64,000 bases of DNA from Coptis chinensis (taxonomy: Eukaryota; Streptophyta; Magnoliopsida; Ranunculales; Ranunculaceae), in NCBI GenBank assembly GCA_015680905.1, contig CM027381.1, forward strand, positions 1,670,001-1,734,000, read 5' to 3'. Position numbers and translations under genes: made by a program. Positions 57,401 to 64,000 of this stretch are shown here, in pieces (position 1 is the first letter of the stretch; each line of letters opens with the position of its first letter). A model generated the notes under the pieces. The model saw only the letters and a list, made by a program, of their open reading frames with translations. It was not told the origin of the DNA and made no database searches.

Positions 57401-59999
57401 ATAAACAGGTAGTATTGAAGTTAAGAAATCATTAGGCTAAACTCGCAAATACCAAATCTCAACGCCATCATATTGTTACTAAAGGTAGAATATCATCACA
57501 CTTCTATAAAGAAAAACAATTGAATTGTTTGCCAAAACGCATCGCTTCACACACCACCATTACATAAACTTCGAGAAAAATAAGAACGAAGATATAAACA
57601 ATTGATTGAAATTGAAAATAAAAAGGACCTCAATTGATGAAACCTTTTAGAGAAATTAGAAATTGACTTGCAAAATCGACCATTGTATCATGCGCCATTT
57701 TAACGTGGAGAAGTAAGATCGCTTTTTTTCTTCGTTGAGAACTTTGAGCACTAAAGGGCTTTTGTGAGCTTTGGAGAACGAAAGTTTTTTTATTCATTTT
57801 CACAATTAAAACTCAAATTAATTTCTAATCTTATTTGGTTGCATTGTAACCCTTGATTTATCCACCGTTAGATCAAATCCCAACCGTTGGCTATAAAATA
57901 ATAATCCCCACACAGGCCAAACCTTTTAAATCCCCTCCGTGTTTGGGCACTCATAGATTAAAGTTAGTGGCTTCTTAGGATTAGTAAGCAAACACATGCA
58001 CTCCTTCAGATAGTTTTAATTTTTATTTGAATAGATTACATTCGAGTCATTTTAATTGACATTCTAATCGACCAAATTCATCCATATAATATAAAATTCA
58101 AGCAAGATAATAGCAAGTGAAAAAGCGAAGCCGACTTACCGACAATCCCAAATTGGAAGGAGATAAATTTTTACTTCAAGAGATGAAAACAATTTGGGAA
58201 AGATCTGTAACGTGCTTCTGAACCTAATTCACTGGAAACGACAAAAAACAAATATTAGTGAGGAACTGCATATTTTTTCATTTGAATAATCAATGATTAT
58301 CTGATGAATATTTAGTATCAGGTAACAATTCAAACTCAATGAGCTTATGCGAACTTTCGGAATGAAAATAATAAAAATTGCATAAAAAAGGAAAAAAATA
58401 GAAATTTAAACTGGGGATGCCCCAAGTTGAAAATAATTGACTAAATTGGGTGAGCAAGTTCAAAATAACTCGCTGAAGATGACAGTTGTATTACCTACTG
58501 TGTGTACTTGAAAGGAGTTCCATTTCACAAAATAAATTGAGAAAAATAGAAAAAGGAAATAGAAAGAAATTGAGTTATGAGAGAAATCCCAAAAAAACGG
58601 AATGAGGAGAATAACCCTTGAGAATTTAGTGGACGTCTCTTTTCCAGAGTCAACGTTTCGTCAAAATCAGAATTACTTTGACTATGAAGCTCGAGAGTAT
58701 TGTGATGAAATTACAATTAGAGTGTCTGTTCGGTTTCAATAATTCAGACACAAATAACTCCTAATCTCATTCAGCGCATTGGGTGTTGGAAGCATACCAA
58801 CACCATTATGGGTGCTGCATGTTCCTTTTATAAGTTTGGGTCTTTTTCTTTTAAACATGAATTCAAGGAAGAAGAAGTGAATTAGTAGGGATGATGCATA
58901 CTTGAACCTCAATTAACATTTGTCCAGAAATATACATACTTTGATAAAAAAAAAATTATATGATTACCTCGACTGCAGTCACCTTGTTTGCTCGAACTTG
59001 CTCCGGCATACTTGTCTGAGAAGCTTTCACATTCCTTCTAAAAAAAATGTAGGAGGGCCAGACAAATAAGTTAAAAGAGAACTCCGATCAAACCCGAAAT
59101 AAATGAGTCTTTAACAGCTGACCCAATCTGGTGTTATCACCACACACACAATAACATAAGCACACTAAACAGCTTAAGTTGCCGCAAGCTGTCAATGCTT
59201 GAAATAATTGAGAATCCAAATTCGTAAATTTTACTTTCATTTCTTTATTTTTCAAAAACAAAAGACCAAGACATCAATCGGCCTTCCTTTCCGACAATCA
59301 AGTAAGTGACATAGTAGGAACGAACTTGTGTAACAATTATGATAAACGAATTTCACTATCCAAAATATTTTTAGTAATATAATTACAAAATCAGAGGAAA
59401 AATATTGGAGGGTTCACATTCCTTTGTTAGAACTTAGAAGATAACAACCGATATCCCTTTCGACAATCAACTGATAATTGATCAATTGAGCGAGATATCA
59501 ACTGATCTTCCATAATGACAATCAAGTAAGCAAAATAGCAGGGACTAACTTAAGTAAAGAACCAAAATGTCGGAGGTTTTCACAACTAAGCACATCCGAG
59601 TTTAAAAATAAATAACTGAAAGAGATACTTGACGTACCAAATAGAACTAATGGAAGGAAACCAAAATATGGAGAAGAAGAGGAGCCGCAGTGGGCGTCTA
59701 ATATTTGATTGAGCTTTAGGCGTTTGGTAATTGGCTGTAATAGAAATGAATCACCAAGCAAGGTACATAATTTTCTGAGCTAAAGGAGAACCGATCAGGA
59801 GACAACCATTGTGCATGTAAAGAGTTTGAAGCGTAAGGTTTACTTTTTAACTGTTAATATAATGTGAGGGGGAGAGGCAGAACGATTGGGTTTGCCATTT
59901 ATTTCACATTTCATAATTTAATTAATTAATTGTCAGGCTAATTTCGCTCACATTGTGGCGCATTGATATTTTGTTGAAGAAGGTAAACACGTATAGAGA
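54412..59999 (-). mobile_element. Probable Helitron, reverse orientation
   Basis: On the minus strand the 3' end reads a hairpin CCGTGC-TGAAG-GCATGG (complement of 54423-54439, one wobble pair), ten bases, then CTAG (54412-54415) followed by T. This is the plant Helitron terminus and A/T target. The best 5' end is TCTCTATACG (complement of 59990-59999), preceded by A on the minus strand. That end is less certain. Inside, no Rep/helicase was found; it holds AT-rich DNA, a dispersed repeat copy near 57790-57900 and short unrecognised frames, so it would be non-autonomous and may carry gene fragments. Confidence 0.45.
57790..57905. repeat. Dispersed repeat copy 5
   Basis: TTTCACAATTAAAACTCAAA, TTAATTTCTAATC, TAACCCTTGATTTATCCACC and ATCAAATCCCAACCGTTGGC, same order as in the other copies. 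Confidence 0.55.
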
Positions 60000-60000
60000 T

Positions 60001-60984
60001 AAAAAGTAACTTGGAGAACCCGAAGGGTTTATTGGAATAAAGAAATGTAGGTTTATTGGAGTCGAATTATTTGTGCTAATTAATTACTCATTAATTCTTT
60101 TCTAATTTTACACATGCCTTGGGTTTTTACCCTCAATTTATACCCCCTCAAATTGAAACCCAGCCAGAAATCAATCGAAATCGAAATGTTTTGTTAAGTA
60201 GGTGAAATAAATCCTAAAGCCACCCTTTTAGATTGCATGCAGGAGACATATAAGCCTTAGGCACGCACTCTTTTAAATTTATGGCTAAAAAATGATTGAA
60301 ATAAATGACACCCTAAACACGTGTATAAAAGACTATATAGCCCCCTAAATCATATACTCTTTCATCACTATGCTACTTTTAAGAAGGTTATAGTATATTT
60401 GATTCTTCTACCTTGTTATCCAACATCACAATTTGCTCTAGTTCTTGAGACATTCTTGATTAGGTGGCGTCGTTGCAAATGTCATTCCTTTGTAGTTGGC
60501 GATGTTGTAGACCTATTGGAAAGGAAAATTTAGAGATCGATCATGAGCATAAAATCCACCTCAATTAAACTTTGACCTGTTAAGTAGACCGAACTCAATG
60601 AAATTTAAGTGAATTTGGCAATGCGACCTAGGACATTATAATCTGATATGAGTGTTTATTAACGTGAATTAAATAACCACTATCCTCAATCATTCGATTA
60701 TAAATTACGATCTAGCGACTTGTATAGGGGAGAAAAAATAGAAAAATAAAACACCACACAATTAATTCACATCACATTAATGTAATTCAACTAATGAAAA
60801 GTACGATGGTTTAAATATGATGAACTTGACACTAACTTTGATACGTCCTATGCACAATTGTGTGAACCAAAATACTACAGAGAAATCAAATTTCAATACG
60901 TAAATAATTTAGATATAATTTGTAACCTCATGCATAAAAAAAATATAAGAGAAATCTAGCACACACACACAGAGATATTTTCAC
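60001..60984. other. Dispersed repeat copy 6 and AT-rich DNA
   Basis: 60080-60200 is copy 6 (ACCCTCAATTTATACCCCCT, GAAACCCAGCC, TTTTGTTAAGTAGG). The rest to 60984 is AT-rich with no recognisable gene; a short frame at 60321-60533 has no known relative. A short AC run lies at 60959-60970. Confidence 0.45.
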
Positions 60985-61268
60985 GACTCATGGGTCATTA
61001 AAGAGTTGTAGGAAAGAAAATAAGCTAGCAGCTATTCATAATTGGCCAAGGTCCATAATGATCGATCCCCGCATATAGTAAGCAAGCGACAATTTTGATA
61101 TGGCTGGACTTGAATGCAAAGTAAAGGACTCATGGGTCATTAAAGAGTTGTAGGAATGAAAATAAGCTAGCAGCTATTCATAATTGGCCAAGGTCCATAC
61201 TGATCGATCCCCGCATATAGTAAGCAAGCGACAATTTTGATATAGCTAGACTTGAATGCAAAGTAAAG
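60985..61268. repeat. Tandem duplication, 142-bp unit, two copies
   Basis: 60985-61126 and 61127-61268 differ at only a few bases (for example GGAAAGAAAA against GGAATGAAAA). Both contain GGCCAAGGTCCATA, GATCGATCCCCGCATATAG and CTTGAATGCAAAGTAAAG. High identity indicates a recent event. Confidence 0.95.
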
Positions 61269-61585
61269 GGCTTTTAAACATTTCTACTTCCCAGTTTGTT
61301 TTTCTCTGAGTAAAGCATTGCAATTCAAAGTAAAAATATTTAATATAAACCTTTGCATGTGACATTTACAAAGTATATCTTAAAGCAGTCCATAAAACAC
61401 GCAGAAAGATACACAATTTGCATGGGCTTGGAGGGTGCCTAGACTTGAATGCAAAGTAAAGTTGTTTTTGTTAATGCCAGTTTGTTTTTCTCTGAGTAAA
61501 GCATTGACACAAACGTTTGCACGTGACATTTACAAAGTATATCCTAAAGCAGTCCATAAAATACGCAGAAAGATACATGATTTGC
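61247..61585. repeat. Second tandem duplication, about 193-bp period
   Basis: Starts TAGACTTGAATGCAAAGTAA at 61247 and again at 61440. Both copies contain CAGTTTGTTTTTCTCTGAGT, ACATTTACAAAGTATATC and GCAGTCCATAAAA. It overlaps the end of the 142-bp repeat and duplicates the splice acceptor and first codons of the exon at 61553. Confidence 0.85.
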
Positions 61586-61706
61586 CCGGTGGAAGATGTT
61601 ACCGCTATTTGTACATGTGCCGAGTTGCGTGATATGGTTGACTCTTGGGTGAAGAAAACAGAAGGAAAAATTGTTGATTTGGCAGTAGCTGAGGCTTCTA
61701 GATTAG
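61553..61706 (+). pseudogene. Isolated exon related to the exonuclease gene C-terminus
   Basis: AG acceptor at 61551-61552 and GTAAG donor at 61707 frame a 154-bp exon: SIKYAERYMICP, CAELRDMVDSWVKKTEGKIV and DLAVAEASRLG. MVDSWVKKTEGKI aligns with SLDSWLKNSEGEI at the end of exon 5 of the gene at 24769-30480, with L-R/K and a helix before it. Its neighbours are a tandemly duplicated acceptor and a MITE in the following intron; no second exon was found. Likely a duplicated fragment of the same gene family. Confidence 0.5.
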
Positions 61707-61819
61707 GTAAGTTCTGAACTGCTTAAGATTATTAGAGTCTTCATCTTTAGCTTGATTGATTCTTTTGTGTGTTTTCATCTCTGTGATAACTTATGAGATT
61801 GGTTTTAATAATTGTTTTA

Positions 61820-62719
61820 GAGCGGCTATCCTGGGATATCCTCATAGGGACGAGCTACTCGACCGGTAGATCCACAAATCTCAACATTTATCATACAACT
61901 AAAAAAAGTAAAAAAAAAAAAAAACTGATGGAAAAAAAAGGTAGAAAATATAGAGAAAAACTGATGAGCAGAAGCAAAAAAAAAAAAAAAAATTGGTCGT
62001 CCTCTAATTCATCTTTTGCTCTTCGCATACCTCGCTAGTGGAATCCCTTTTGGTTTTGGTTTTGGTTTTTGTTTTTGTTTTTTTGTTTCTTTTTCCTTTT
62101 CCAATTCTTATTAAAACAAAACTATGGTTCACATAGATTATGGAATCCCAAGGAAGCTTTTTATAAGTATCAAGAACTTTAGGCTAGAGAAGTAAGTATC
62201 AACATGAATTACCATGTTAACATCAATCAAAATTAGAGAGAGAGAAATCAAAATTGGGAAGTGCAATGAAGCTACAGGTAACATATGATCGGTTTGGTTA
62301 GTTGAGTGGTTGGTCACTTGCTCTCATTTGGAAGAAGAGAAAGCAGATTGGTGGGTTGCTGATTTGGAGTTGACATTACATATTGACTGTTTGACAGGGA
62401 TCTAGGACTCTAGCAGTTATTAATTTCTTCAAATTAATGAAACATATATTTCAATTCTACAGTCTAACTTGGTAATATTCGAAGTATATGTGGGTATGGA
62501 TGAGTAGATCTTATGCTAGCAATTTTGATTGATGTTAAAGAGAATTAGAGAGAGAGGTTAACTTGGGAAGAAGACGAGCACACAAGCATGTACATTTTCG
62601 TCACTTTGCCATCTGTTTTGGTCAGTTAATGAAGTCTCGGGATACGAGTAAATCTAACAAAGATCGAGCTCATCCCTATGAGGATATACCGCTATGATAT
62701 CCCGTGGATAGCCGGGCTC
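61820..62719. mobile_element. Mutator-type non-autonomous element
   Basis: 900 bp with a perfect 9-bp target duplication ATTGTTTTA (61811-61819 and 62720-62728), diagnostic of Mutator-like elements. Terminal repeats: left GAGCGGCTATCCTGGGATAT and CTCATAGGGACGAGCT; right, inverted, GAGCCCGGCTATCCACGGGA and CTCATAGGGATGAGCT, interrupted by a short insertion. The interior is AT-rich with A-runs at 61911-61925 and 61977-61991; no transposase. It sits 113 bp downstream of the exon at 61553-61706. Confidence 0.88.
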
Positions 62720-62851
62720 ATTGTTTTATTACGAGAATTATGAGAATATATTTTTCTTGGGCTTAAAGTGATTCAAAGTTATAGAGTTAAAGATAGTAGG
62801 TACATTAGATTTGATAAAGTAAGACTGATATGAAAAACATACATCAAGATT

Positions 62852-63480
62852 TCAATATTCCAAAGAATGCGGAAAGAATACCGCGATAAATCCATCAAGC
62901 CCTCGTGAGCTTTCATGGTTTAATTCAAATACCGTTGTTTGAATTTTTTTCATCAATAGAAAAGTAAAGTAGCTTTGGGATACAAGTTTAGACCTGTTGA
63001 TATTGGATTCTCTTCTAATAAAACTGAAGAATGTGGTCTTGAATGGCATCTTCATAATTAAGAACACTCCCACCCTTGGTGTGCACTACGTAAGTAGAAA
63101 TAATCCTTGCTTCATTTTGTTCATGGAAGTAGTTAGTGGTTCTCTCACCTCTGTCTTCCCAGCTCTCCTCAAGAGTTATTTGTTTGCATGGAAGTAGTTA
63201 GAGCCTTATTCAAGTCTAGTTCTTTCTCAAGAACAGTTGTTACCAAAGCATTGTTATCCTGATCTTCATCAACATTATTCTTAGCTTTAATGAGATCTTC
63301 AACAAGAGTGCCTTCTCGATATTGCCATAGATCCCTTCTCCAAAAGTTAAGGTCTTGCCTTAGTAGCCTTTGTATCTGTTTCATTAACATAACCTATGCA
63401 GGAGCTCCAAGTTCCTTTTGCCAATTGTTTTCACCACGCCTAAGAAAGTTGGATCCGATGCCCAACAAGTGTTGAATCTG
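62852..63480 (-). pseudogene. L1-type LINE fragment, endonuclease-RT linker and RT start
   Basis: On the minus strand: FLGVVKTI, ELGAPAYVMLMKQIQRLLRQ-like (with a stop), DLNFWRRDLWQ, EKELDLNKAL, and then KKIQTTVFELNHESSRGLDGFIAVFFPHSLEY, the opening RT block (family pattern I..-F.M.-.K.-G.DGF.A.FF). In-frame stops and shifts lie near 63395 and between 63169 and 63073. The catalytic RT blocks would lie to the left, beyond 62852, but are absent next to the MITE. Confidence 0.7.
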
Positions 63481-64000
63481 GAAGGAGCACTTGCTGGAAT
63501 TTTTTTTACTTCCGATTAGTAAATTTTATATTCCATATTTCCATTCTTCGTGTTCCTAATGTTGATAATGCTCATCAATTTTTGAAGCTAATCTACCCCC
63601 ACCTATCCGGTTAGTGCTCATTACACCGTGTCAGCCCAAGTCCCACAATTTTGAACTTCTACTAGGGTAGCGTTCATAGCGTTGTGATGAAATTCTTTAC
63701 TGTGAGGTGGTTAGGCGGCCTGCTCCTTTCTTCTTTATAATAGAAACACAGTTGAAGTCTCCAATAAATCTAACAGATCATGGCCATTTGATTCAATTAA
63801 AGGTCCACCGACGGATTAAATCAAAACTACTCGACTCTAGTAAATCCTTTTTAGTCTTCTAAAGCATTCTCCTTTCTTGCTCCTCTCCATAAAAGGATCT
63901 TTTTTTAGAAGAAGTGGAGGCTTCTATTGTGGCTTTGGGTTTTTTTCCCCCCCTTTAACCACTAGTAATACTGTCCCTGTGTAGTAATTCTATTATTTCC
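63481..64000. other. Anonymous end of window
   Basis: May be further endonuclease-side sequence of the minus-strand LINE, but too decayed to claim. No other gene, repeat or RNA seen. Confidence 0.3.

Noticed and set aside
1..64000. tRNA, rRNA, CRISPR array or telomeric repeat
   Set aside because: None was seen on either strand; a CRISPR array would not be expected in a plant nuclear genome.
1..64000. Endogenous pararetrovirus or other viral genes
   Set aside because: All reverse transcriptase and gag-like signals fit plant retrotransposons (copia, gypsy, LINE, RLE-type); no movement-protein or coat-protein motif was noticed.

Overview
The window is nuclear DNA from a flowering plant, most likely a eudicot. 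It is AT-rich and contains plant LTR retrotransposons of both superfamilies (Ty1-copia and Ty3-gypsy), PIF/Harbinger elements with their Myb/SANT partner ORF, hAT and Mutator-type MITEs, a Helitron end, L1-type LINEs, and genes with GT-AG introns. It is repeat-dominated chromatin. I could not resolve the species or order.

Layout. 1-3837: 3' end of a Tat-like Ty3-gypsy element with an antisense ORF and a complete 1.7-kb 3' LTR. 3838-13666: an ACT-domain (ACR11/ACR12-like) gene copy, probably a processed retrocopy with a poly(A) tract. It is bounded by the first element and split by a second LTR element (3906-12733) with a perfect 5-bp target duplication. Inside that second element lie a broken vicilin (7S storage protein) fragment and a reverse-oriented, decayed copia element. 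13764-14419: a hAT MITE with an 8-bp duplication. 14.4-20.5 kb: mostly anonymous AT-rich DNA carrying copies of a dispersed repeat. 20.5-23.0 kb: remains of a Harbinger element. 23.0-30.5 kb: a partly duplicated multi-exon gene encoding a DEDDh 3'-5' exonuclease-like protein with one in-frame stop. This is the best candidate for a host gene. 30.8-36 kb: a Mutator-type MITE made of a self-complementary motif, a LINE endonuclease fragment, and a gypsy LTR inserted into that fragment. 36.5-39.1 kb: a PIF/Harbinger element with decayed transposase and Myb/SANT ORFs. 39.6-45.7 kb: leader and gag of an Athila-like gypsy element. Between them lies a non-LTR element with zinc fingers and an R2-like restriction-type endonuclease domain, lacking most of its RT. 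45711-52428: a complete LTR element (5-bp duplication GTAAT) whose gag-pol has collapsed to a gag/RT/integrase remnant but which keeps a long antisense gene bracketed by two degenerate repeat arrays. 52.4-60 kb: a Myb/SANT fragment and a probable Helitron. 60.9-64 kb: nested tandem duplications, an exon related to the exonuclease gene, a 900-bp Mutator-type MITE, and an L1-type LINE fragment.

How it fits together. No pathway is encoded here. The story is layered insertion: retrocopy, then LTR elements, then nested copia; LINE, then LTR; Athila gag, then a non-autonomous Tat-like element. The two most interesting items are the RLE-type non-LTR element at 41.8-44.0 kb and the collapsed LTR element that has kept its antisense gene. 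No tRNA, rRNA or CRISPR was seen.
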